64,000 nt of DNA from Wyeomyia smithii (lineage: Eukaryota > Arthropoda > Insecta > Diptera > Culicidae): positions 167,986,118 to 168,050,117 of the forward strand of contig NC_073694.1 in NCBI RefSeq assembly GCF_029784165.1, written 5' to 3'. A program made the position numbers and the translations under genes. Positions 1 through 13,275 of this stretch are shown one piece after another. The notes under the pieces are model-generated. The model did not search any database and was not told the origin of the DNA. It worked only from the letters and a program-made list of their open reading frames with translations. Position 1 is the first letter of the stretch. Each line of letters starts with the position of its first letter.

Positions 1-3000
1 TTCACGATAGGGTGGACCATGTTTTATGTATGAGGGAAAACCAGTATATTTTCACATATGCCCTCATGGTCGTAAATATCATACTCCCTCAATGTCATAG
101 TGTTGTTTGAGTAGCCTAGGATCTTAGTTAAGTTTTAAAAATAGTTTGATTAAATTTGGGTTGGGGAGAGTTTCACAATTCACGATAGGGTGGACCATGT
201 TTGATGTATGAGTGAAAACCAGTATATTTTCACATATGCCCTCATGGTCGTAAATATCATACTCCCTCAATGTCATAGTGTTTTTTGAGTAGCCTAGGAT
301 CTTAGTTAAGTTTTAAAAATAGTTTGATTAAATTTGGGTTGGGGAGAGTTTCACAATTCACGATAGGGTGGACCATGTTTCATGTATGAGGGAAAACCAG
401 TATATTTTCACATATACCCTCATGGTCGTAAATATCATACTCCCTCAATGTCATAGTGTTTTTTGAGTAGCCTACGATCTTAGTTAAGTTTTAAAAATGG
501 TTTGATTAAATTTGGGTTGGGGAGAGTTTCACAATTCACGATAGGGTGGACCATGTTTTATGTATGAGGGAAAACCAGTATATTTTCACATATGCCCTCA
601 TGGTCGTAAATATCATACTCCCTCAATGTCATAGTGTTGTTTGAGTAGCTTAGGATCTTAGTTAAGTTTAAAAACCAGTTTGATTGAATTTGGCTTGGGG
701 AGAGTTTCACAATTCACGATAGGGTGGACCATGTTTGATGTATGAGGGAAAACCAGTATATTTTCACATATGCCCTCATGGTCGTAAATATCATACTCCC
801 TCAATGTCATAGTGTTTTTTGAGTAGCCTAGGATCTTAGTTAAGTTTTAAAAATAGTTTGATTAAATTTGGGTTGGGGAGAGTTTCACAATTCACGATAG
901 GGTGGACCATGTTTCATGTATGAGTGAAAACCAGTATATTTTTACATACGCCCTCATGGCCGCAAATATCATACTCCCTCAATGTCATAGTGTTTTTTGA
1001 GTAGCCTAGGATCTTAGTTAAGTTTTAAAATTAGTTTGATTAAATTTGGGTTGGGGAGAGTTTCACAATTCACGATAGGGTGGACCATGTTTGATGTATG
1101 AGGGAAAACCAGTATATTTTCACATATGCCCTCATGGTCGCAAATATCATACTCCCTCAATGTCATAGTGTTTTTTGAGTAGCCTACGATCTTAGTTAAG
1201 TTTTAAAAATGGTTTGATTAAATTTGGGTTGGGGAGAGTTTCACAATTCACGATAGGGTGGACCATGTTTCATGTATGAGGGAAAACCAGTATATTTTCA
1301 CATATGCCCTCATGGTCGCAAATAACATACTCCCTCAATGTTATAGTGATTTTTGAGTAGCTCAGGATCTTAGTTAAGTTTAAAAAATAGTTTGATTAAA
1401 TTTGGGTTGGGGAGAGTTTCACAATTCACGATAGGGTGGACCATGTTTCATGTATGAGGGAAAACCAGTATATTTTCACATATACCCTCATGGTCGCAAA
1501 TATCATACTCCCTCAATGTCATAGTGTTTTTTGAGTAGCCTAGGATCTTAGTTAAGTTTTAAAAATAGTTTGATTAAATTTGGGTTGGGGAGAGTTTCAC
1601 AATTCACGATAGGGTGGACCATGTTTGATGTATGAGGGAAAACCAGTATATTTCCACATATGCCCTCATGGCCGCAAATATCATACTCCCTCAATGTCAT
1701 AGTGTTTTTTGAGTAGCTTAGGATCTTAGTTAAGTTTAAAAACCAGTTTGATTAATTTTGGCTTGGGGAGAGTTTCACAATTCACGATAGGGTGGACCAT
1801 GTTTCATGTATGAGGGAAAACCAGTATATTTTCACATATACCCTCATGGTCGCAAATATCATACTCCTTCAATGTCATAGTGTTTTTTGAGTAGCTTAGG
1901 ATCTTAGTTAAGTTTTAAAAATAGTTTGATTAAATTTGGGTTGGGGAGAGTTTCACAATTCACGATAGGGTGGACCATGTTTGATGTATGAGGGAAAACC
2001 AGTATATTTCCACATATGCCCTCATGGCCGCAAATATCGTACTCCCTCAATGTCATAGTGTTTTTTGAGTAGCTTAGGATCTTAGTTAAGTTTAAAAACC
2101 AGTTTGATTAATTTTGGCTTGGGGAGAGTTTCACAATTCACGATAGGGTGGACCATGTTTCATGTATGAGTGAAAACCAGTATATTTTTACATACGCCCT
2201 CATGGCCGCAAATATCATACTCCCTCAATGTCATAGTGTTTTTTGAGTAGCCTAGGATCTTAGTTAAGTTTTAAAATTAGTTTTATTAAATTTGGGTTGG
2301 GGAGAGTTTCACAATTCACGATAGGGTGGACCATGTTTGATGTATGAGGGAAAACCAGTATATTTTCACATATGCCCTCATGGTCGCAAATATCATACTC
2401 CCTCAATGTCATAGTGTTTTTTGAGTAGCCTACGATCTTAGTTAAGTTTTAAAAATGGTTTGATTAAATTTGGGTTGGGGAGAGTTTCACAATTCACGAT
2501 AGGGTGGACCATGTTTTATGTATGAGGGAAAACCAGTATATTTTCACATATGCCCTCATGGTCGTAAATATCATACTCCCTCAATGTCATAGTGTTGTTT
2601 GAGTAGCTTAGGATCTTAGTTAAGTTTAAAAACCAGTTTGATTGAATTTGGCTTGGGGAGAGTTTCACAATTCACGATAGGGTGGACCATGTTTGATGTA
2701 TGAGGGAAAACCAGTATATTTTCACATATGCCCTCATGGTCGTAAATATCATACTCCCTCAATGTCATAGTGTTTTTTGAGTAGCCTAGGATCTTAGTTA
2801 AGTTTTAAAAATAGTTTGATTAAATTTGGGTTGGGGAGAGTTTCACAATTTACGATAGGGTGGACCATGTTTGATGTATGAGGCAAAACCAGTATATTTT
2901 CACATATGCCCTCATGGTCGCAAATATCATACTCCCTCAATGTCATAGTGTTTTTTGAGTAGCCTACGATCTTAGTTAAGTTTTAAAAATGGTTTGATTA

Positions 3001-4080
3001 AATTTGGGTTGGGGAGAGTTTCACAATTCACGATAGGGTGGACCATGTTTTATGTATGAGGGAAAACCAGTATATTTCCACATATGCCCTCATGGCCGCA
3101 AATATCATACTCCCTCAATGTCATAGTGTTTCTTGAGTAGCCTAGGATCTTAGTTAAGTTTAAAAACCAGTTTGATTATTTTGGCTTGGGGAGAGTTTCA
3201 CAATTCACGATAGGGTGGACCATGTTTGATGTATGAGGGAAAACCAGTATATTTTCACATATGCCCTCATGGTCGTAAATATCATACTCCCTCAATGTCA
3301 TAGTGTTTTTTGAGTAGCCTAGGATCTTAGTTAAGTTTTAAAAATAGTTTGATTAAATTTGGGTTGGGGAGAGTTTCACAATTCACGATAGGGTGGACCA
3401 TGTTTGATGTATGAGGGAAAACCAGTATATTTTCACATATGCCCTCATGGTCGCAAATATCATACTCCCTCAATGTCATAGTGTTTTTTGAGTAGCCTAC
3501 GATCTTAGTTAAGTTTTAAAAATGGTTTGATTAAATTTGGGTTGGGGAGAGTTTCACAATTCACGATAGGGTGGACCATGTTTCATGTATGAGGGAAAAC
3601 CAGTATATTTTCACATATGCCCTCATGGTCGCAAATAACATACTCCCTCAATGTTATAGTGATTTTTGAGTAGCTCAGGATCTTAGTTAAGTTTTAAAAA
3701 TAGTTTGATTAAATTTGGGTTGGGGAGAGTTTCACAATTCACGATAGGGTGGACCATGTTTCATGTATGAGGGAAAACCAGTATATTTTCACATATACCC
3801 TCATGGTCGCAAATATCATACTCCCTCAATGTCATAGTGTTTTTTGAGTAGCCTAGGATCTTAGTTAAGTTTTAAAAATAGTTTGATTAAATTTGGGTTG
3901 GGGAGAGTTTCACAATTCACGATAGGGTGGACCATGTTTGATGTATGAGGGAAAACCAGTATATTTCCACATATGCCCTCATGGCCGCAAATATCATACT
4001 CCCTCAATGTCATAGTGTTTTTTGAGTAGCCTACGATCTTAGTTAAATTTTAAAAATGGTTTGATTAAATTTGGGTTGGG

Positions 4081-7000
4081 GAGAGTTTCACAATTCACGA
4101 TAGGGTGGACCATGTTTCATGTATGAGGGAAAACCAGTATATTTTCACATATACCCTCATGGTCGCAAATATCATACTCCCTCAATGTCATAGTGTTTTT
4201 TGAGTAGCTTAGGATCTTAGTTAAGTTTTAAAAATAGTTTGATTAAATATGGGTTGGGGAGAGTTTCACAATTCACGATAGGGTGGACCATGTTTCATGT
4301 ATGAGGGAAAACCAGTATATTTTCACATATGCCCTCATGGTCGTAAATATCATACTCCCTCAATGTCATAGTGTTGTTTGAGTAGCTTAGGATCTTAGTT
4401 AAGTTTAAAAACCAGTTTGATTGAATTTGGCTTGGGGAGAGTTTCACAATTCACGATAGGGTGGACCATGTTTGATGTATGAGGGAAAACCAGTATATTT
4501 TCACATATGCCCTCATGGTCGTAAATATCATACTCCCTCAATGTCATAGTGTTTTTTGAGTAGCCTAGGATCTTAGTTAAGTTTTAAAAATAGTTTGATT
4601 AAATTTGGGTTGGGGAGAGTTTCACAATTCACGATAGGGTGGACCATGTTTCATGTATGAGTGAAAACCAGTATATTTTTACATACGCCCTCATGGCCGC
4701 AAATATCATACTCCCTCAATGTCATAGTGTTTTTTGAGTAGCCTAGGATCTTGGTTAAGTTTTAAAATTAGTTTGATTAAATTTGGGTTGGGGAGAGTTT
4801 CACAATTCACGATAGGGTGGACCATGTTTGATGTATGAGTGAAAACCAGTATATTTTCACATATGCCCTCATGGTCGCAAATATCATACTCCCTCAATGT
4901 CATAGTGTTTTTTGAGTAGCCTACGATCTTAGTTAAGTTTTAAAAATGGTTTGATTAAATTTGGGTTGGGGAGAGTTTCACAATTCACGATAGGGTGGAC
5001 CATGTTTCATGTATGAGGGAAAACCAGTATATTTTCACATATGCCCTCATGGTCGCAAATAACATACTCCCTCAATGTTATATTTTCACATATACCCTCA
5101 TGGTCGCAAATATCATACTCCCTCAATGTCATAGTGTTTTTTGAGTAGCCTAGGATCTTAGTTAAGTTTTAAAAATAGTTTGATTAAATTTGGGTTGGGG
5201 AGAGTTTCACAATTCACGATAGGGTGGACCATGTTTGATGTATGAGGGAAAACCAGTATATTTCCACATATGCCCTCATGGCCGCAAATATCATACTCCC
5301 TCAATGTCATAGTGTTTTTTGAGTAGCTTAGGATCTTAGTTAAGTTTAAAAACCAGTTTGATTAATTTTGGCTTGGGGAGAGTTTCACAATTCACGATAG
5401 GGTGGACCATGTTTCATGTATGAGGGAAAACCAGTATATTTTCACATATGCCCTCATGGTCGTAAATATCATACTCCCTCAATGTCATAGTGTTGTTTGA
5501 GTGGCTTAGGATCTAAGTTAAGTTTAAAAACCAGTTTGATTGAATTTGGCTTGGGGAGAGTTTCACAATTCACGATAGGGTGGACCATGTTTGATGTATG
5601 AGGGAAAACCAGTATATTTTCACATATACCCTCATGGTCGCAAATATCATACTCCCTCAATGTCATAGTGTTTTTTGAAAAGCTTAGGATCTTAGTTAAG
5701 TTTTAAAAATAGTTTGATTAAATTTGGGTTGGGGAGAGTTTCACAATTCACGATAGGGTGGACCATGTTTTATGTATGAGGGAAAACCAGTATATTTCCA
5801 CATATGCCCTCATGGTCGCAAATATCATACTCCCTCAATGTCATACTGTTTTTTGAGTAGCCTAGGATCTTAGTTAAGTTTTAAAAATAGTTTGATTAAA
5901 TTTGGGTTGGGGAGAGTTTCACAATTCACGATAGGGTGGACCATGTTTCATGTATGAGGGAAAACCAGTATATTTTCACATATGCCCTCATGGTCGTAAA
6001 TATCATACTCCCTCAATGTCATAGTGTTTTTTGAGTAGCCTACGATCTTAGTTAAGTTTTAAAAATGGTTTGATTAAATTTGGGTTGGGGAGAGTTTCAC
6101 AATTCACGATAGGGTGGACCATGTTTCATGTATGAGGGAAAACCAGTATATTTTCACATATACCCTCATGGTCGCAAATATCATACTCCCTCAATGTCAT
6201 AGTGTTTTTTGAGTAGCTTAGGATCTTAGTTAAGTTTTAAAAATAGTTTGATTAAATATGGGTTGGGGAGAGTTTCACAATTCACGATAGGGTGGACCAT
6301 GTTTCATGTATGAGGGAAAACCAGTATATTTTCACATATGCCCTCATGGTCGTAAATATCATACTCCCTCAATGTCATAGTGTTGTTTGAGTAGCTTAGG
6401 ATCTTAGTTAAGTTTAAAAACCAGTTTGATTGAATTTGGCTTGGGGAGAGTTTCACAATTCACGATAGGGTGGACCATGTTTGATGTATGAGGGAAAACC
6501 AGTATATTTTCACATATGCCCTCATGGTCGTAAATATCATACTCCCTCAATGTCATAGTGTTTTTTGAGTAGCCTAGGATCTTAGTTAAGTTTTAAAAAT
6601 AGTTTGATTAAATTTGGGTTGGGGAGAGTTTCACAATTCACGATAGGGTGGACCATGTTTCATGTATGAGTGAAAACCAGTATATTTTTACATACGCCCT
6701 CATGGCCGCAAATATCATACTCCCTCAATGTCATAGTGTTTTTTGAGTAGCCTAGGATCTTGGTTAAGTTTTAAAATTAGTTTGATTAAATTTGGGTTGG
6801 GGAGAGTTTCACAATTCACGATAGGGTGGACCATGTTTGATGTATGAGTGAAAACCAGTATATTTTCACATATGCCCTCATGGTCGCAAATATCATACTC
6901 CCTCAATGTCATAGTGTTTTTTGAGTAGCCTACGATCTTAGTTAAGTTTTAAAAATGGTTTGATTAAATTTGGGTTGGGGAGAGTTTCACAATTCACGAT

Positions 7001-8098
7001 AGGGTGGACCATGTTTCATGTATGAGGGAAAACCAGTATATTTTCACATATGCCCTCATGGTCGCAAATAACATACTCCCTCAATGTTATATTTTCACAT
7101 ATACCCTCATGGTCGCAAATATCATACTCCCTCAATGTCATAGTGTTTTTTGAGTAGCCTAGGATCTTAGTTAAGTTTTAAAAATAGTTTGATTAAATTT
7201 GGGTTGGGGAGAGTTTCACAATTCACGATAGGGTGGACCATGTTTGATGTATGAGGGAAAACCAGTATATTTCCACATATGCCCTCATGGCCGCAAATAT
7301 CATACTCCCTCAATGTCATAGTGTTTTTTGAGTATCTTAGGATCTTAGTTAAGTTTAAAAACCAGTTTGATTAATTTTGGCTTGGGGAGAGTTTCACAAT
7401 TCACGATAGGGTGGACCATGTTTCATGTATGAGGGAAAACCAGTATATTTTCACATATGCCCTCATGGTCGTAAATATCATACTCCCTCAATGTCATAGT
7501 GTTGTTTGAGTGGCTTAGGATCTAAGTTAAGTTTAAAAACCAGTTTGATTGAATTTGGCTTGGGGAGAGTTTCACAATTCACGATAGGGTGGACCATGTT
7601 TGATGTATGAGGGAAAACCAGTATATTTTCACATATACCCTCATGGTCGCAAATATCATACTCCCTCAATGTCATAGTGTTTTTTGAAAAGCTTAGGATC
7701 TTAGTTAAGTTTTAAAAATAGTTTGATTAAATTTGGGTTGGGGAGAGTTTCACAATTCACGATAGGGTGGACCATGTTTCATGTATGAGGGAAAACCAGT
7801 ATATTTTCACATATGCCCTCATGGTCGTAAATATCATACTCCCTCAATGTCATAGTGTTGTTTGAGTAGCTTAGGATCTTAGTTAAGTTTAAAAACCAGT
7901 TTGATTGAATTTGGCTTGGGGAGAGTTTCACAATTCACGATAGGGTGGACCATGTTTCATGTATGAGGGAAAACCAGTATATTTTCACATACGCCCTCAT
8001 GGCCGCAAATATCATACTCCCTCAATGTCATAGTGTTTCTTGAGTAGCCTAGGATCTTAGTTGAGTTTTAAAAATAGTTTGATTAAATTTGGGTTGGG
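4081..8098. repeat. 2,009-bp duplicated block within the satellite
   Basis: Diagnostic monomers recur at an offset of exactly 2,009 bp. The rare variant ttaaatatgggttgg lies near 4246 and again near 6255. The minus-strand ORF types at 4706 and 5469 recur at 6715 and 7478. The short-monomer junction at about 5077 recurs at about 7086. 2,009 equals eleven 178-bp monomers plus a 51-bp partial. Block limits are approximate. Confidence 0.8.
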
Positions 8099-11000
8099 GA
8101 GAGTTTCACAATTCACGATAGGGTGGACCATGTTTTATGTATGAGGGAAAACCAGTATATTTCCACATATGCCCTCATGGTCGCAAATATCATACTCCCT
8201 CAATGTCATACTGTTTTTTGAGTAGCCTAGGATCTTAGTTAAGTTTTAAAAATAGTTTGATTAAATTTGGGTTGGGGAGAGTTTCACAATTCACGATAGG
8301 GTGGACCATGTTTCATGTATGAGGGAAAACCAGTATATTTTCACATATGCCCTCATGGTCGTAAATATCATACTCCCTCAATGTCATAGTGTTTTTTGAG
8401 TAGCCTACGATCTTAGTTAAGTTTTAAAAATGGTTTGATTAAATTTGGGTTGGGGAGAGTTTCACAATTCACGATAGGGTGGACCATGTTTCATGTATGA
8501 GGGAAAACCAGTATATTTTCACATATGCCCTCATGGTCGCAAATATCATACTCCCTCAATGTTATAGTGATTTTTGAGTAGCTCAGGATCTTAGTTAAGT
8601 TTTAAAAATAGTTTGATTAAATTTGGGTTGGGGAGAGTTTCACAATTCACGATAGGGTGGACCATGTTTCATGTATGAGGGAAAACCAGTATATTTTCAC
8701 ATATACCCTCATGGTCGCAAATATCATACTCCCTCAATGTCATAGTGTTTTTTGAGTAGCCTAGGATCTTAGTTAAGTTTTAAGAATAGTTTGATTAAAT
8801 TTGGGTTGGGGAGAGTTTCACAATTCACGATAGGGTGGACCATGTTTGATGTATGAGGGAAAACCAGTATATTTCCACATATGCCCTCATGGCCGCAAAT
8901 ATCATACTCCCTCAATGTCATAGTGTTTTTTGAGTAGCTTAGGATCTTAGTTAAGTTTAAAAACCAGTTTGATTAATTTTGGCTTGGGGAGAGTTTCACA
9001 ATTCACGATAGGGTGGACCATGTTTCATGTATGAGGGAAAACCAGTATATTTTTACATATGCCCTCATGGCCGCAAATATCATACTCTCTCAATGTCATA
9101 GTGTTTTTTGAGTAGCCTAGGATCTTAGTTAAGTTTTAGAAATAGTTTGATTAAATTTGGGTTGGGGAGAGTTTCACAATTTACGATAGGGTGGACCATG
9201 TTTGATGTATGAGGCAAAACCAGTATATTTTCACATATGCCCTCATGGCCGCAAATATCATACTCCCTCAATGTCATAGTGTTTTTTGAGTAGCCTAGGA
9301 TCTTAGTTAAGTTTTAAAAATAGTTTGATTAAATTTGGGTTGGGGAGAGTTTCACAGTTCACGATAGGGTGGACCATGTTTGATGTATGAGGGAAAACCA
9401 GTATATTTTCACATATGCCCTCATGGCCGCAAATATCATACTCCCTCAATGTCATAGTGTTTTTTGAGTAGCCTAGGATCTTAGTTAAGTTTTAAAAATA
9501 GTTTGATTAAATTTGGGTTGGGGAGAGTTTCACAATTCACGATAGGGTGGACCATGTTTCATGTATGAGTGAAAACCAGTATATTTTTACATACGCCCTC
9601 ATGGCCGCAAATATCATACTCCCTCAATGTCATAGTGTTTTTTGAGTAGCCTAGGATCTTGGTTAAGTTTTAAAATTAGTTTGATTAAATTTGGGTTGGG
9701 GAGAGTTTCACAATTCACGATAGGGTGGACCATGTTTGATGTATGAGTGAAAACCAGTATATTTTCACATATGCCCTCATGGTCGCAAATATCATACTCC
9801 CTCAATGTCATAGTGTTTTTTGAGTAGCCTACGATCTTAGTTAAGTTTTAAAAATGGTTTGATTAAATTTGGGTTGGGGAGAGTTTCACAATTCACGATA
9901 GGGTGGACCATGTTTCATGTATGAGGGAAAACCAGTATATTTTCACATATGCCCTCATGGTCGCAAATAACATACTCCCTCAATGTTATATTTTCACATA
10001 TACCCTCATGGTCGCAAATATCATACTCCCTCAATGTCATAGTGTTTTTTGAGTAGCCTAGGATCTTAGTTAAGTTTTAAAAATAGTTTGATTAAATTTG
10101 GGTTGGGGAGAGTTTCACAATTCACGATAGGGTGGACCATGTTTGATGTATGAGGGAAAACCAGTATATTTCCACATATGCCCTCATGGCCGCAAATATC
10201 ATACTCCCTCAATGTCATAGTGTTTTTTGAGTATCTTAGGATCTTAGTTAAGTTTAAAAACCAGTTTGATTAATTTTGGCTTGGGGAGAGTTTCACAATT
10301 CACGATAGGGTGGACCATGTTTCATGTATGAGGGAAAACCAGTATATTTTCACATATGCCCTCATGGTCGTAAATATCATACTCCCTCAATGTCATAGTG
10401 TTGTTTGAGTGGCTTAGGATCTAAGTTAAGTTTAAAAACCAGTTTGATTGAATTTGGCTTGGGGAGAGTTTCACAATTCACGATAGGGTGGACCATGTTT
10501 GATGTATGAGGGAAAACCAGTATATTTTCACATATACCCTCATGGTCGCAAATATCATACTCCCTCAATGTCATAGTGTTTTTTGAAAAGCTTAGGATCT
10601 TAGTTAAGTTTTAAAAATAGTTTGATTAAATTTGGGTTGGGGAGAGTTTCACAATTCACGATAGGGTGGACCATGTTTCATGTATGAGGGAAAACCAGTA
10701 TATTTTCACATATGCCCTCATGGTCGTAAATATCATACTCCCTCAATGTCATAGTGTTGTTTGAGTAGCTTAGGATCTTAGTTAAGTTTAAAAACCAGTT
10801 TGATTGAATTTGGCTTGGGGAGAGTTTCACAATTCACGATAGGGTGGACCATGTTTCATGTATGAGGGAAAACCAGTATATTTTCACATACGCCCTCATG
10901 GCCGCAAATATCATACTCCCTCAATGTCATAGTGTTTCTTGAGTAGCCTAGGATCTTAGTTGAGTTTTAAAAATAGTTTGATTAAATTTGGGTTGGGGAG

Positions 11001-12433
11001 AGTTTCACAATTCACGATAGGGTGGACCATGTTTTATGTATGAGGGAAAACCAGTATATTTCCACATATGCCCTCATGGTCGCAAATATCATACTCCCTC
11101 AATGTCATACTGTTTTTTGAGTAGCCTAGGATCTTAGTTAAGTTTTAAAAATAGTTTGATTAAATTTGGGTTGGGGAGAGTTTCACAATTCACGATAGGG
11201 TGGACCATGTTTCATGTATGAGGGAAAACCAGTATATTTTCACATATGCCCTCATGGTCGTAAATATCATACTCCCTCAATGTCATAGTGTTTTTTGAGT
11301 AGCCTACGATCTTAGTTAAGTTTTAAAAATGGTTTGATTAAATTTGGGTTGGGGAGAGTTTCACAATTCACGATAGGGTGGACCATGTTTCATGTATGAG
11401 GGAAAACCAGTATATTTTCACATATGCCCTCATGGTCGCAAATATCATACTCCCTCAATGTTATAGTGATTTTTGAGTAGCTCAGGATCTTAGTTAAGTT
11501 TTAAAAATAGTTTGATTAAATTTGGGTTGGGGAGAGTTTCACAATTCACGATAGGGTGGACCATGTTTCATGTATGAGGGAAAACCAGTATATTTTCACA
11601 TATACCCTCATGGTCGCAAATATCATACTCCCTCAATGTCATAGTGTTTTTTGAGTAGCCTAGGATCTTAGTTAAGTTTTAAGAATAGTTTGATTAAATT
11701 TGGGTTGGGGAGAGTTTCACAATTCACGATAGGGTGGACCATGTTTGATGTATGAGGGAAAACCAGTATATTTCCACATATGCCCTCATGGCCGCAAATA
11801 TCATACTCCCTCAATGTCATAGTGTTTTTTGAGTAGCTTAGGATCTTAGTTAAGTTTAAAAACCAGTTTGATTAATTTTGGCTTGGGGAGAGTTTCACAA
11901 TTCACGATAGGGTGGACCATGTTTCATGTATGAGGGAAAACCAGTATATTTTTACATATGCCCTCATGGCCGCAAATATCATACTCTCTCAATGTCATAG
12001 TGTTTTTTGAGTAGCCTAGGATCTTAGTTAAGTTTTAGAAATAGTTTGATTAAATTTGGGTTGGGGAGAGTTTCACAATTTACGATAGGGTGGACCATGT
12101 TTGATGTATGAGGCAAAACCAGTATATTTTCACATATGCCCTCATGGCCGCAAATATCATACTCCCTCAATGTCATAGTGTTTTTTGAGTAGCCTAGGAT
12201 CTTAGTTAAGTTTTAAAAATAGTTTGATTAAATTTGGGTTGGGGAGAGTTTCACAGTTCACGATAGGGTGGACCATGTTTGATGTATGAGGGAAAACCAG
12301 TATATTTTCACATATGCCCTCATGGCCGCAAATATCATACTCCCTCAATGTCATAGTGTTTTTTGAGTAGCCTAGGATCTTAGTTAAGTTTTAAAAATAG
12401 TTTGATTAAATTTGGGTTGGGGAGAGTTTCACA
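6636..12433. repeat. 2,899-bp higher-order repeat, two tandem copies
   Basis: 6636-9534 and 9535-12433 match at an offset of 2,899 bp, which is sixteen 178-bp monomers plus one 51-bp partial. Shared rare variants include tcacagttc (about 9352 and 12251), tgtttcttgag with tagttgag (about 8034 and 10933), and the short junction at about 7086 and 9985. The copies look nearly identical by eye, so this is a recent tandem duplication or the start of a higher-order repeat. Confidence 0.85.
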
Positions 12434-12629
12434 ATTTACGATAGGGTGGACCATGTTTGATGTATGAGGCAAAACCAGTATATTTTCACATATGCCCTCA
12501 TGGCCGCAAATATCATACTCCTTCAATGTCATAGTGTTTTTTGAGTAGCCTAGGATCTTAGTTAAGTTTTAAAAATAGTTTGATTAAATTTGGGTTGGGG
12601 AGAGTTTCACAATTCACGATAGGGTGGAC

Positions 12630-13275
12630 CATGTATAAAACTGTGGGGCAAGCCTTTTTATCTCGTATGTTTTTTGTTCCGGCCACTGGTTATTGTATGT
12701 GCTGCTTTCCGTTGAATTATTTCGCGAAACATTTCATTCAGGCGAAATATTTCATTTTTGGTAGGTAGAAATTGGGTAGGCGATTTCACCCAACTCTTTA
12801 TGTTTTATGCTGATTTACGCGGCTTTTGACTGCGAAATATTTCAATGTCGTCTTTCTATATACGAACATATGAATAGAACGTATTGCAATATTTCTACTT
12901 CATCGCCATATTTGGCGCGCTACTTCAGTCTGAAATCTAGTATTGTCGTTCCCAGTTCGTTCATACCAAGGCGCCTATTCACATAATCAATAACCATAAA
13001 ACATGCCTGAAACCTAGTTTGGGATATAGTCACGACCGTATGGAGTATCGTTAAACCATATGAAAACAGGTGATAGATTTATGGTTAATGATAAAGCGAG
13101 TATACTATGCAAATAAGCTTTGGTTACACGGAATATTGCCACCAGCAACAGTGGTGGCGCTAATGTGCTTTCGTGATGACATTTCGTTTTGTTTGGTATT
13201 GGTTTCGTCAAGAGAGTCGGAAGTGTGCAATTATTTGATGTCGGAACACCGTCGATGAGAATTTTTCGAAATTCT
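12630..13275. other. No recognised gene, flank of the satellite
   Basis: Unique-looking AT-rich sequence immediately right of the array. Three GAAATATTTC-like palindromes occur at about 12722-12850. ORFs here are short and overlap on both strands. I see no family. Confidence 0.6.

Larger units (their letters stand above)
1..12629. repeat. 178-bp satellite DNA array, about 71 monomers
   Basis: Tandem head-to-tail array of a 178-bp AT-rich monomer. The marker cacgatagggtggaccatg recurs at 3, 181, 359, 537 and 715, then on to 12617. The array runs off the left edge and stops abruptly at 12629, inside the marker. Monomers differ by scattered substitutions (tgttttttgag or tgttgtttgag; taagttttaaaaatag or taagtttaaaaaccag), which form recognisable types. 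Each monomer has a short self-complementary pair (atgaggg and ccctcat). There is no coding potential: 178 is not a multiple of 3, and the six 65-codon minus-strand ORFs are accidents of two monomer types. A pericentromeric or heterochromatic location is inference. Confidence 0.97.

Noticed and set aside
4706..10574. Six minus-strand ORFs of 65 codons inside the satellite
   Set aside because: They recur only because the same monomer types recur, and 178 bp is not a multiple of 3. They have no start context or family.
1..12629. CRISPR-like regular repeat array
   Set aside because: The whole 178-bp unit is repeated with no unique spacers, in a eukaryotic context.
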